A stretch of 64,000 nucleotides of DNA from Caulobacteraceae bacterium (GCA_019695035.1 JAIBAU010000005.1:1-64000); one strand, 5' to 3'. Positions 28,177-36,233 are shown, counted from the first letter of the stretch. Numbers and translations are program-made. Notes: generated from the sequence alone by a model not told the origin.

Positions 28177-30030
28177 CTACCAGCCACAGCGCTCACCGCG
28201 GTTCTGCACTTCCAGCCAATCGTTCAGGGTCTTGAAGTACTCGGTGACGCCCGACGCATCGGTCTGGCGCTGCCCCGTGAAGGCTTCGAGCGCTTCGGGC
28301 CATGGGCGCGACTGGCCCATTTCGAGCATGGCGTTGAAGCGCTGGCCCATTTCCCGCTGGTTGTAGACCGAGCAGCGGTGGAGTGGTCCCGTCCAGCCGA
28401 TCTGCTGACAGGCGGCGCGCTGGAACTGGAACTGGTAGATGTGGGCCAGGAAGTAGCGCGTGTACGGCACGTTGGCCGGAACATGGTACTTCGCCCCGGG
28501 GTCGAAAGCGTTGGCCGGACGCGGTCCGGGCGGCGTGATGCCCTGGTACTTGAGCATCAGGGCGTTCCAGGCGTCGTTGTACTGCGCCGGCGTGATCTCG
28601 CCGTCGAAGACACCCCACCGCCAGCGATCCACCATCAGGCCGAAGGGCAGGAAGGCGATTTTCTGCAGGGCCATCTTGAGCAGGAACGGAATATCCTCGG
28701 TCGTGCCCTGAGGAACGCGGTCAAGAAGGCCGATCTGGTGGAGGTAGGTCGGGGTGAGGGCGGACAGACCCACGAAATCGCCGATGGCTTCGTGGAAGCC
28801 GTCGTTGGCGCCGTTGCGGAAGAGGAAGGGCTGACCGCTGTAAGCCCTCTGATAGTAGTTGTGACCGAGCTCGTGGTGGACCGTGTAGAAGTCTTCCGCA
28901 TTGACGTTGGTGCACATCTTGATGCGGATATCGCTGAGGTTGTCGACGTCCCAGGCCGAAGCGTGACAGACCACCTCGCGATCGCGGGGCCGGGTGATCA
29001 TCGATCGCTCCCAGAAGGTCTGTGGCAGCGGCGCAAAGCCCAGCGAGGAGTAGAAGTTCTCGCCGGTCTTCACCATCTTGAGCGCGTCGTACTTCTTCGA
29101 CGTCAGCAGTTGGTCCAGGCTGTACGACGACCGCCCGCCGGTCCGCGGCGCGACCACGTCGTAGATGTTCGACCAGTCCTGCGACCACATGTTGCCCAGC
29201 AGATCGGCGCGGATCGGTCCGGTCCGCGGCTGGACGGCGTCGCCGTAGCGGTCGTTCAGGCGCGCCCGCACGTAGCAGTGCAGGTTGCGGTAGAACGGCT
29301 CTACCTGGGTCCACAGCCGGTCTGTCTCGCTGGCGAACTCATCGGCCGGCATGTCGTAGCCGGACCGCCACAACGCCCCTGTGTCGGCGTAACCGAGATC
29401 CCGTGACCCCTCATTGGCGATCTCCACCATCCGTGAATAATCGGCGCGCATGCCGGGCGAGATCGTCCGCCAGCCCTCCCAGAGGGCCTTCAGGTCGGCC
29501 GGATTGCGTGACGAAGCCATCAGTTCGGAGGCTTCATCGAGCGTGATCATCTTGCCCTTGAAGGTGAACTTCCCGGTCGCATAGGCCGAGTCCATGCGGG
29601 TCCCGATCTGCGCGAGCTCATCGGCCGCCCCGGGGCGGTCAGGAGCGGGCAGGACCAACCCAAGCTTCAGCAGGTTGAGCTTGCGCCGGACCACCGGCTC
29701 GACACCCGGCGTATCGTTGAAGCGGGCCGCGCCCTTCGCAAACTGGACCCCCATCTCGGTCGCCTGGGCGTTGGCCTGGGCCTCGAGCGCCATGGTGTCG
29801 TAGGTGATGTAGGTATTGCGCACCCAAGAGATGCGGGCGGCGTATTCGCCGAACTTCTCAAGCTTGGCTTCAGCGTCGGCGACAAAGGCGGCGGCGTCGG
29901 CGGCCGTGGGGGCGGCGGGCGCGGCGACCGGCGGGGGCGCTTCGGCCACCGTCTGGGTGGCCGGGGCGGAAGCCGTGGCGCAGCCGGCAAGGGCGGCGAT
30001 ACAGCAGGCGGCGAGCAGATGACGCTTCAT
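28177..30030 (-). CDS. M2 family peptidyl-dipeptidase (ACE-like), lipoprotein
   Basis: A 617-aa zinc metallopeptidase of family M2, related to angiotensin-converting enzyme. The zinc motif is HELGH at residues 386-390 (VHHELGHNYYQRAY). The protein begins with a lipoprotein signal peptide, MKRHLLAACCIAALAGC, with the lipidated Cys at 17, then an Ala/Pro-rich linker, so it is probably anchored in the periplasm. M2 enzymes remove C-terminal dipeptides. Bacterial copies are scattered and their natural substrates are unknown. A small Pro-rich lipoprotein gene starts 11 bases upstream of its ATG on the same strand. Confidence 0.93.
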   Translation of the reverse strand: MKRHLLAACCIAALAGCATASAPATQTVAEAPPPVAAPAAPTAADAAAFVADAEAKLEKFGEYAARISWVRNTYITYDTMALEAQANAQATEMGVQFAKGAARFNDTPGVEPVVRRKLNLLKLGLVLPAPDRPGAADELAQIGTRMDSAYATGKFTFKGKMITLDEASELMASSRNPADLKALWEGWRTISPGMRADYSRMVEIANEGSRDLGYADTGALWRSGYDMPADEFASETDRLWTQVEPFYRNLHCYVRARLNDRYGDAVQPRTGPIRADLLGNMWSQDWSNIYDVVAPRTGGRSSYSLDQLLTSKKYDALKMVKTGENFYSSLGFAPLPQTFWERSMITRPRDREVVCHASAWDVDNLSDIRIKMCTNVNAEDFYTVHHELGHNYYQRAYSGQPFLFRNGANDGFHEAIGDFVGLSALTPTYLHQIGLLDRVPQGTTEDIPFLLKMALQKIAFLPFGLMVDRWRWGVFDGEITPAQYNDAWNALMLKYQGITPPGPRPANAFDPGAKYHVPANVPYTRYFLAHIYQFQFQRAACQQIGWTGPLHRCSVYNQREMGQRFNAMLEMGQSRPWPEALEAFTGQRQTDASGVTEYFKTLNDWLEVQNRGERCGW

Positions 30031-30041
30031 TCGGGGTACTC

Positions 30042-30179
30042 CTAGCGGGCGAATCCGGGTCCGGGGGGCGGAGGCGGCGGCGGCGTCTGGGCCGGGGCGC
30101 GCTCCGGATAGTAGGGTTCAGTGGTGGCGCAGCCGGCGAGGGCGAAAAGGCCGGCGAACGCCAGAAGCAGTTTCTTCAT
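30042..30179 (-). CDS. small proline-rich lipoprotein, 45 aa
   Basis: A 45-residue ORF with a textbook lipoprotein signal peptide, MKKLLLAFAGLFALAGCATT (lipobox LAGC, Cys17), and a short mature part rich in Pro and Tyr ending in a run of seven prolines and PGFAR. An excellent GGAGGGAG ribosome site precedes the ATG at 30179. It lies 11 bases upstream of the M2 peptidase, so the two are probably co-transcribed. The function is unknown. The longer frame reading through it from 30512 is an overlap with mtgA and is not coding. Confidence 0.72.
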   Translation of the reverse strand: MKKLLLAFAGLFALAGCATTEPYYPERAPAQTPPPPPPPGPGFAR

Positions 30180-30229
30180 GGCTCCCTCCTCCCAGGGCGG
30201 GCGCATGGGACGGTCGTGGCCCGGAAAGG

Positions 30230-31003
30230 TCAAGGGGCGCGGCGGCGATGGCGCTTCCGCGGGGTCTCGGCCCTGGGCGCGGGGCCGCCCACTACACAGG
30301 CCGCAAGGCCTTCGTTCCGCACCGTTCCCATGGCCGCCTGGATGCGCCGGGTCCGGCTGCGCACGTAAGACCCGGAACCGCTCGCCTTCCACTTGCGGGG
30401 GCTTGGCAGGATCGCGGCCAGGCTCGCCGCCTGTCGCGCAGTCAGTCTGTCGGCGTCGACGCCATACCAGTGGCGTGCGGCGGCCTGGGCGCCATAGACC
30501 CCAGGCCCCCATTCAACGGCGTTCAGGTAGACCTCCATGGTGCGACGCTTTCCCCACAGCGTCTCGATCAACACCGTGTAGCCCGCCTCAAGACCCTTCC
30601 GGACCCAGTCACGTCCCGGCCAGAGAAAGACGTTCTTCGCCGCCTGCTGGCTGATCGTCGAGCCGCCGCGAATCTTGCCTGGTCGCCTCTCATTGTTCTT
30701 CAGAGCGCGCTCGATCGCCGCCAGATCGAAGCCATGGTGACGGCAGAAATTCGCGTCCTCCGCCGCCACGACCGCGTAGACCAGATTGGGCGAGAGGCGT
30801 GAGAGCGGTCGCCAGTTCCGCTCGAGACCCTCGCCCTCGGCCAGCCGCAGCGTCATCAGGAAGGTGATCGGCTGGGGCGCGACACGATGGGCCAGGACAC
30901 TCAGCGGCGGGATCAGGGCGAGCGCCAGAACGGCCATACCCAGGCGCCGTCCCCAGCGGGGTCTGCGCGGCTCGGGCCGGCGAGAAGGGCGAACGTCGCT
31001 CAC
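30230..31003 (-). CDS. mtgA: monofunctional peptidoglycan glycosyltransferase
   Basis: A 257-aa GT51 enzyme that polymerises lipid II into glycan strands without a transpeptidase domain. A basic N-terminus precedes one membrane helix (about 21-40). Catalytic motifs are VAAEDANFCRHHGFD with Glu82, GGSTISQQAAKN, and ETLWGKRRTMEVYLNAVEWG. The basic C-terminal tail (PRKRHRRRAP) is cytoplasm-like and unusual for the family, but may be strain-specific. The start is a GTG at 31003. Confidence 0.94.
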   Translation of the reverse strand: MSDVRPSRRPEPRRPRWGRRLGMAVLALALIPPLSVLAHRVAPQPITFLMTLRLAEGEGLERNWRPLSRLSPNLVYAVVAAEDANFCRHHGFDLAAIERALKNNERRPGKIRGGSTISQQAAKNVFLWPGRDWVRKGLEAGYTVLIETLWGKRRTMEVYLNAVEWGPGVYGAQAAARHWYGVDADRLTARQAASLAAILPSPRKWKASGSGSYVRSRTRRIQAAMGTVRNEGLAACVVGGPAPRAETPRKRHRRRAP

Positions 31004-31036
31004 TGGCCAAGGCTAGGTCGGTTCGTCGCCCCCGGT

Positions 31037-32005
31037 CTAGTCCAGGGCGACGACCGCCGCGCTTCCCTCTTCGTCGCCCCAGGCCAGGCGCCGGCCGTCC
31101 GGGGACAGTGCCAGGGCGCTGATTGAGCCGCCGCCCTCGCGAATCTCGACCTGTCGGGCGCCGTCGACGTCGGCGTACCAGACCCGACCGTCAGAGCATC
31201 CGACAGCCAGGCGTGATCCCCGCTCCGTCGCCGCGACGCGGGTTACCAGGGCGCCTGGCCGGTGGCCGATTTCGGCGGCCTGCTCGCCCATCGGGCCATT
31301 CGCGCCCCGGAACGTCCAGACCACCGCTCCTTCAGCGCCCGAGGTGGCCATCAGCTGACCCTTGGCGAGGAAGGCGATTGAACGCGGCTTGCCGGCATAC
31401 CCCGACATCCGCATGTCCTTCGCATCCGCCACGCGCCAGCCGTGCAGCATGTTTTCCTGCATGGCGGAAATCAGGAACCGGCCGTCCGGGCTCCAGAGAA
31501 CGCCGAGGTGGCTGCCGGCCCATTTGAACATCTGTGGCTTCTGGCCCTCGATGCGCGCGAACCAGACCGCGCACCCGCCGTAGGTGGCGCAAGCCAGTTT
31601 TCGGCCCTTGGGATCGAAGGCCAGGTCCGCAACCGAGCGCTCGTGGGGAAAGGTCCGGCGAAACAGCGGGTCCTTCACGTCCAGGGTCTCGACCGTCTTG
31701 CCGGCGGCAAAGGCGATCATCCCGCTTTCGGCGGACGACGCCACCGCGTCGATCCAGCGACCCGAGACAGCGGCCAATTCCACCAGTCCCTGCGCCGATG
31801 TCCAGACCAGCCGCCCGTCGTCTCCGCCGGTCAGTATTCCGTCGCCGGAGGGGTGCGGCGCAGCGCAGAGCACAGCCGCTTCAGGGTGGGCGAAAAGGGT
31901 CTCGGCGCCTTCGATGCGCACGGTTCCGTCGCCGAGCGCGAAGACGGCGCGCCCGTCCTTCTGGAAAAGGGCGGCGGTGACGTAGGCGTCGAAGGAAGAC
32001 TGCAT
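31037..32005 (-). CDS. WD40 repeat protein
   Basis: A 322-aa protein built from WD40-type beta-propeller repeats. Recurrent blades have small-residue loops and W-rich ends such as GDDGRLVWTSAQG, GRFLISAMQENMLHGWRV and CSDGRVWYADVDG, about seven in all. No signal peptide is visible, so it is probably cytoplasmic. The ATG at 32005 begins directly with FDAYVTAALFQKDGRAVFALG; the upstream in-frame extension runs through a different gene. WD40 propellers scaffold protein complexes, and the partner is unknown. It lies between mtgA and the zinc GTPase gene on the same strand. Confidence 0.85.
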   Translation of the reverse strand: MQSSFDAYVTAALFQKDGRAVFALGDGTVRIEGAETLFAHPEAAVLCAAPHPSGDGILTGGDDGRLVWTSAQGLVELAAVSGRWIDAVASSAESGMIAFAAGKTVETLDVKDPLFRRTFPHERSVADLAFDPKGRKLACATYGGCAVWFARIEGQKPQMFKWAGSHLGVLWSPDGRFLISAMQENMLHGWRVADAKDMRMSGYAGKPRSIAFLAKGQLMATSGAEGAVVWTFRGANGPMGEQAAEIGHRPGALVTRVAATERGSRLAVGCSDGRVWYADVDGARQVEIREGGGSISALALSPDGRRLAWGDEEGSAAVVALD

Positions 32006-32060
32006 GCGGGCCTTAGACGGGAAGGGGGCGCGCTGTGCAAGCCTGTCCCATTGCGAGCCG

Positions 32061-32255
32061 ATGCCGGATTGGACCCGCCAGCAGCGCCGCGACATCGAGC
32101 GCATCTGCCGGATGCCCGGCGCCCAGGGCTTCGTGGCCAGGATCAGCGAGCTGAAGACCGACGACACCGCGACCATCATGCGCCGGCTGGCGCCGCGCAT
32201 GCTCAAGGCCATGGTTGAGGCGCTGGAGCGGCACGAGGCGGCCCGCGCCGGCTAG
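32061..32255 (+). CDS. hypothetical protein, 64 aa
   Basis: A small ORF beginning [18 protein letters not shown] and ending [14 protein letters not shown]. It is helical, charged and without membrane segments. It fills the gap between the WD40 and COG0523 genes on the opposite strand, and its TAG stop shares the bases CTAG with the COG0523 stop. I do not recognise a family. The ribosome site is weak. A minus-strand ORF covers the same bases but looks less protein-like. Confidence 0.45.
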   Translation: MPDWTRQQRRDIERICRMPGAQGFVARISELKTDDTATIMRRLAPRMLKAMVEALERHEAARAG

Positions 32256-33307
32256 GCCACGCAAGCTTCGAAGCCGTCGCGCAGGATTCGTTCGTCCAGG
32301 TTGCGGCCGATGAAGACGGCGCGCGACCAGCGCTTCTCGCCGGCCTTCCAGGTCGCCTGCAAGTCGCCCTCGAGGATCATGTGCACGGCCTGGAAGACCA
32401 GCCGCCGGTCCTCGCCGGCCACGTCGATGATGCCCTTGGCGCGCAGGATGTCAGGCCCCTGCTGGGCGAGCAGCTGATCGAGCCATCGGGTGAACCGCGC
32501 CCCGTCGATCGGCTTGTCGGTCGAGAGCGAGACGCCACGGATGTCCTCGGAGCCGGCGTGGGCGTGGCCGCCATGGCCGTGATCGTGGTCATGTTCGTGC
32601 CCGTGGTCGTGCCCACAGTGCTCGTCGTGCACATGACCCGGCTGTCCGTGGGCCGGGTTCATGAACTCCGGCTGCAGCTCGACGATACGCTCAAGGTCGA
32701 AGCCGTGGCGGCCGAGGACGGTATCCAGCGGCACGTTCGAGCGCTGCGCCCGGTGGATCGGCGCCAGCGGATTCAGGCGGCGCAGGCGCGCCTCGACAGC
32801 CTCCAGTTCATCCTCGGAAACCAAGTCGGTCTTGTTGAGCACGATCTGGTCGGCGAAGGCGACCTGCTCGCGCGCCTCCCTCGAGTCGTCGAGTTGGCCG
32901 TGTACGTGGCGGGCGTCGACCAGAGTCGTGACGCTGTCCAGGTGGGTCTTCTGCTTGACCTCGTCGTCCACGAAGAAGGTCTGGGCGACCGGACCGGGAT
33001 CGGCCAGGCCCGTGGTCTCGACCACGATGGCGTCGAACCGGCCCTTGCGCTTCATCAACCCCGTGACAACGCGGATCAGGTCGCCGCGCACGGTGCAGCA
33101 GACGCAGCCGTTGTTCATCTCGAACACTTCCTCGTCGGCCCCGACCACCAGGTCGTTGTCGATGCCGATCTCGCCGAACTCGTTGACGATGACGGCGTAA
33201 CGCTTGCCGTGGTCCTCGGTGAGGATGCGGTTCAGCAGGGTCGTCTTGCCGGCGCCGAGGTAGCCGGTGAGCACGGTGACGGGGATGGAAGAAGTGTTGT
33301 CTGACAT
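32252..33307 (-). CDS. COG0523 (CobW/ZNG1) zinc GTPase
   Basis: A 351-aa G3E-family GTPase and metal chaperone. Walker A is GYLGAGKT (15-22); the metal-binding CxCC is Cys68, Cys70 and Cys71 in [13 protein letters not shown] is at 158-161. A His/Asp-rich loop (about 220-250) carries more than ten histidines, followed by the CobW C-terminal domain. These proteins deliver zinc to client enzymes when zinc is short and are often Zur-regulated; ZrpW of Caulobacter is of this kind. The gene lies 50 bases downstream of a zinc-type CDF exporter on the same strand. Confidence 0.93.
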   Translation of the reverse strand: MSDNTSSIPVTVLTGYLGAGKTTLLNRILTEDHGKRYAVIVNEFGEIGIDNDLVVGADEEVFEMNNGCVCCTVRGDLIRVVTGLMKRKGRFDAIVVETTGLADPGPVAQTFFVDDEVKQKTHLDSVTTLVDARHVHGQLDDSREAREQVAFADQIVLNKTDLVSEDELEAVEARLRRLNPLAPIHRAQRSNVPLDTVLGRHGFDLERIVELQPEFMNPAHGQPGHVHDEHCGHDHGHEHDHDHGHGGHAHAGSEDIRGVSLSTDKPIDGARFTRWLDQLLAQQGPDILRAKGIIDVAGEDRRLVFQAVHMILEGDLQATWKAGEKRWSRAVFIGRNLDERILRDGFEACVA

Positions 33308-33357
33308 GGCGGGCTAGATGGCGTGCCGGACGGCGAAAGCCAAGCGTCCGGTCGGCC

Positions 33358-34308
33358 TCAGCAGTTGGGGCAGTCTTCGAGCGCTCCCGCTTCAACCTGG
33401 ACGGTCGCGTGGCTGATGCCGAACCGCCGGCGGACTTCGCCCTGGATGTGGGCAAGAAACGCGGTGTCGCCCGGCAGGTCGCGCACCAGATGAACGGTAA
33501 GCGCCGTCTCCGTGGTCGACAGGTTCCAGACGTGCATGTCGTGGACCGCGCTCACGCCGGGCAGGCTCCCGAGATAGGCGCGCACCTCGGCCACCTTCAC
33601 GTGACCTGGAGCCGCATCGGTCGCCATGTCGAAGCTTTCGCGCAGAAGGCCCCAGGTGCCCGCAAGGATCACCCCCACGATGAGCAGGCTCGCAACCGGG
33701 TCGGCCCAAGACCAGCCTGTCAGCAGGATCAGCCCTCCGACCACAACGACGCCAAGCGATACGGCTGCGTCGGCCGCCATGTGCAGGAACGCGCCGCGCA
33801 CGTTGAGATCGCTTCGCCGGCCCTGCAGGAACATCAGCGCAGTCGCCAGATTGATGACGAAGCCCGCCGCGGCGACCCACATGACCGTTTCCGACGCCAC
33901 GGGTTGTGGATTCACCAGCCGGCCGACCGCCTCCATGGCGATGGCTCCGCAGGCGAAAACCAGGACGATGGCATTGGCCAACGCCGCCAGAACCGTGGCC
34001 TTCCCAAACCCGTAGGTGCGGTTTTCCCCGGCCGCCTGCCGCGCAAGCCAGGCAGCGCCTCCCGCCAGGGCCAGGCCGAGCACGTCCGAGAGATTGTGCC
34101 CCGCGTCGGCCAGCAAGGCCGTGGACCGCGACAGCACCCCGAACGCAGCCTCCGCCGCCACGAATCCCAGATTGAGCACGATGGCCGCCCCGTAGCGCCA
34201 GTCGCCGGGGGGCGCGTGGTGGTGGTGGCCATGGCCGTGGGCGTGGGAATGCCCGTGACCCCCATGATCGTGCCCATGGTGATCATGGGTTCCGGCGTTC
34301 GCGCTCAT
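33358..34308 (-). CDS. CDF-family zinc/cation exporter
   Basis: A 316-aa cation diffusion facilitator. The N-terminus is almost pure metal-binding sequence, with about a dozen histidines in the first 31 residues. Six membrane helices follow, with the zinc-site HxxxD of helix II at His71/Asp75 (LADAGHNLSDV) and of helix V in HMAADAAVSLG. A C-terminal cytoplasmic domain ends in DCPNC. It should export Zn2+ (or Cd2+/Co2+) in exchange for protons. Its ATG overlaps the stop of the upstream membrane-protein gene by 4 bases; the longer frame further upstream is not coding. Confidence 0.93.
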   Translation of the reverse strand: MSANAGTHDHHGHDHGGHGHSHAHGHGHHHHAPPGDWRYGAAIVLNLGFVAAEAAFGVLSRSTALLADAGHNLSDVLGLALAGGAAWLARQAAGENRTYGFGKATVLAALANAIVLVFACGAIAMEAVGRLVNPQPVASETVMWVAAAGFVINLATALMFLQGRRSDLNVRGAFLHMAADAAVSLGVVVVGGLILLTGWSWADPVASLLIVGVILAGTWGLLRESFDMATDAAPGHVKVAEVRAYLGSLPGVSAVHDMHVWNLSTTETALTVHLVRDLPGDTAFLAHIQGEVRRRFGISHATVQVEAGALEDCPNC

Positions 34309-34967
34309 GGGCGCCAGAATAGCACCATGGCCGAAAGCGCGAACAGGACGAAGGCGAGCACGGAGCGTTCGTGTCGTTCCCAACGTTCCAGGCGCAGCCG
34401 GGAAGCGCCCATCAGGGCGAGGGACGTGAACAGCATCATGCCCAGCAGCGTGGCGCCCGCGAGAATCAGGCTCAGGGTCGCGAAGGCCCACCAGCCCAGC
34501 GGGGCCGCCGAGAGATAGACCGGAAGGAAGGCTTCCGACGGATAGAAGGCCAGAACCGCCACGAGGCTGGCGAGCGCGGCGCGGTCCGAGGCGAAGCGGC
34601 GCACAGGCGCGCCGGACGCCGTCCGGGCTTCCACGGTCTGGTCGTGGACCTGCTGGACCCGCTTGCGCCGGGTCAGGAGGAAGTAGGCGCCCAGTCCCGC
34701 GAGGATGAGCGCTGAGACCACGGGCAGCAGACCGTTGAAGCGGCGGTCCAGTTCGACCCCGAGAAGGACGATCAGCAAGCCGATGACGATGGTGACGATG
34801 ACATGGGCCGCCCCCGACAGAGCCGCGGCGCCCAGCGTGCGACCCGTCGACCAGCCCTGTCCGCGCCCAACCAGCACGAACGGCAGCCAGTGCGTGGGCA
34901 GCACGGCGTGCAGGAACGCCGCCAGAAAGGCGGTGGCCAGCAGCGGGTAAAGCAGGGTCTGGGTCAC
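34305..34967 (-). CDS. polytopic membrane protein, possibly NicO/HupE-like metal permease
   Basis: A 220-aa protein with about six hydrophobic helices. The first helix ends in FLHAVLPTHWLPFVLVGRG, a His-rich pattern like the HX5H signatures of NicO/HupE-type nickel and cobalt permeases, and the second carries GAAHVIVTIVIG. I infer a metal transport role from this and from the coupled CDF exporter downstream (ATGA overlap), but do not recognise the exact family. It is the first gene of the zinc group, with a perfect palindrome 16 bases upstream of its start. Confidence 0.72.
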   Translation of the reverse strand: MTQTLLYPLLATAFLAAFLHAVLPTHWLPFVLVGRGQGWSTGRTLGAAALSGAAHVIVTIVIGLLIVLLGVELDRRFNGLLPVVSALILAGLGAYFLLTRRKRVQQVHDQTVEARTASGAPVRRFASDRAALASLVAVLAFYPSEAFLPVYLSAAPLGWWAFATLSLILAGATLLGMMLFTSLALMGASRLRLERWERHERSVLAFVLFALSAMVLFWRP

Positions 34968-34982
34968 AGAGGGGCTATAGCC

Positions 34983-34997
34983 TGTTACAGTGTAACA
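34983..34997. promoter_or_regulatory. perfect palindrome TGTTACA-G-TGTAACA, candidate metal-regulator operator
   Basis: The 15-base inverted repeat has 7-base arms and one central base, in the 77-base divergent region between the metal operon (start 34967) and the DUF3147 gene (start 35044). The size, AT-rich arms and 7-1-7 symmetry resemble Fur-superfamily boxes, including Zur boxes of alphaproteobacteria (TGTTAT...ATAACA). Identifying the regulator as Zur is inference from the zinc genes it precedes. Confidence 0.6.
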
Positions 34998-35043
34998 CGC
35001 GAGCGGTTTTACCGCCCGCGTCGCCGAATGCTAGGCTGGCGGC

Positions 35044-35394
35044 GTGTGGTACATTGTCCTGAAAGCCGCCCTTTCGGGCGCGGTGGTCGCGGCGGTCTCC
35101 GAGATCGCCAGGCGCTATTCCGGAGCAGGCGGACTCCTCGCCTCGCTACCCCTGGTTTCCGTCCTGGGCATGGTCTGGTTGTGGCGCGACACAGCCGATC
35201 CTGTGCGCATGGCCGCGCACGCGGGTTCGACCTTCTGGTTCGTGCTGCCATCGCTCCCGATGTTCCTGCTGATCCCCTTCCTGCTGAAGCGCGGCGTGGG
35301 ATTCTGGCCCGCGCTGACGGCCGGGTGCGCGCTGACCATGGCGCTCTACGCCGCCATGGTCACGCTTGGCCCCCGTTTCGGCCTCCGGCTTTGA
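35044..35394 (+). CDS. DUF3147 family membrane protein
   Basis: A 116-aa protein with four hydrophobic segments, matching the small DUF3147 family (WYIVLKAALSGAVVAAVSEI at the start; SLPLVSVLGMVWLWRDT; HAGSTFWFVLPSLPMFLLIP). The function is unknown. The start is a GTG at 35044. It shares its upstream region, and perhaps the palindrome, with the divergent metal operon. Confidence 0.78.
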   Translation: MWYIVLKAALSGAVVAAVSEIARRYSGAGGLLASLPLVSVLGMVWLWRDTADPVRMAAHAGSTFWFVLPSLPMFLLIPFLLKRGVGFWPALTAGCALTMALYAAMVTLGPRFGLRL

Positions 35395-35437
35395 CGGCGG
35401 CGCCCTGCGGCGACAGGGAAAAATGACCCTCTTTCCG

Positions 35438-35465
35438 TTGACTCGTCGAAGTCCGGCTGTATAAA
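35438..35465 (+). promoter_or_regulatory. probable housekeeping promoter of rplU-rpmA
   Basis: TTGACT (35438-35443), a 16-base spacer and TATAAA (35460-35465) closely match sigma-70 consensus boxes. Transcription would start near 35472, giving a leader of about 60 bases before rplU. Confidence 0.7.
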
Positions 35466-35476
35466 GCCAGCCCTTC

Positions 35477-35509
35477 GCCCGCGGGACCCCTCGCGGGCAC
35501 TATCTTTTT
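35477..35509 (+). promoter_or_regulatory. rplU leader hairpin followed by a U-run
   Basis: GCCCGCG (35477-35483), an 8-base loop and CGCGGGC (35492-35498) form a 7-bp GC stem, with TTTTT at 35505-35509. It lies between the promoter and the rplU start. The 6-base gap before the U-run makes it a poor classical terminator; attenuation or L21 binding are possibilities. Confidence 0.4.
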
Positions 35510-35530
35510 GTCCGAATTAGAGGCTGCGCG

Positions 35531-36190
35531 ATGTACGCGGTGATCAAGACCGGCGGTAAGCAATACCGGGTCCAACCCGGCGACCTGCTGGTTGTCGAAA
35601 AGCTGGAAGGCGACGCGGGCGCCGAGGTCGTGTTCGACCAGGTGCTGATGCTGGACGGCTCCGTGGGCGCGCCCCTGGTCGGCGGCGCCACCGTCTCGGC
35701 GACCCTGATCGAGACCCGCAAGGGCGAGAAGGTCAAGATCTTCAAGAAGACCCGTCGCCAGGGCTATCGCCGGACCCGCGGTCATCGCCAGCAGGAGTCG
35801 GTCCTGCGCGTCACCGCTATCGATGGCGGGAAGGGCAAGCAGGCCAAGTGGGACGGCACGGTCGACCTGACCACCAAGGCCGAGATCGACGCTCGCGCTC
35901 GCGGCCTCGCCCGTGCGGCCGAAGCCGCCGCTGCGAAGGCCGCCAAGCGCGCCGAAAGCCGGAACGCCGGCAAGGCGGCTCCCGCCGCCAAGGCCAAGCC
36001 GGCCAAGGCTGCGCCGAAGACTGCGGACGCCCCCGTGAAGGAAGCGGCGCCGAAGAAGGCTGCGGCGCCCAAGGCCGATGCCAAGCCCGCCAAGGAAGCC
36101 GCGCCCAAGAAGGCCGCCGCCCCCAAGGCCGAGAAGACCGAAACCAAGGCTGCCGCGCACAAGAAGCCGGCCGCCAAGAAGGACAAGTAA
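35531..36190 (+). CDS. rplU: 50S ribosomal protein L21 with long Ala/Lys/Pro tail
   Basis: Residues 1 to about 103 are a normal L21 (MYAVIKTGGKQYRVQPGD; KVKIFKKTRRQGYRRTRGHRQ), which binds 23S rRNA domain VI next to L20. A further 116 residues or so follow, made of repeated [15 protein letters not shown] units. They are strongly basic, probably disordered, and double the usual length of about 105 aa. Similar tails occur on alphaproteobacterial L21 proteins. It is followed by rpmA after 43 bases, the standard L21-L27 pair. Confidence 0.96.
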   Translation: MYAVIKTGGKQYRVQPGDLLVVEKLEGDAGAEVVFDQVLMLDGSVGAPLVGGATVSATLIETRKGEKVKIFKKTRRQGYRRTRGHRQQESVLRVTAIDGGKGKQAKWDGTVDLTTKAEIDARARGLARAAEAAAAKAAKRAESRNAGKAAPAAKAKPAKAAPKTADAPVKEAAPKKAAAPKADAKPAKEAAPKKAAAPKAEKTETKAAAHKKPAAKKDK

Positions 36191-36233
36191 GCCCGGGTCC
36201 CGCACCCTGGCTTTTGAGGAATAGGAGCGCACC

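Noticed and set aside
30042..30512. 156-aa reading of the small lipoprotein frame from an upstream start
   Set aside because: The N-terminal two thirds overlap mtgA in another frame. The lipoprotein signal and strong ribosome site place the start at 30179.
32560..32640. Short tandem-like repeats around 32560-32640 and 34215-34290, considered as CRISPR or a VNTR
   Set aside because: They are runs of histidine and aspartate codons in the two metal proteins. The spacing is irregular and no spacer structure exists.
35980..36180. Repetitive DNA at the end of rplU
   Set aside because: It encodes the Ala/Lys/Pro tail in frame and is coding low complexity, not a separate repeat element.
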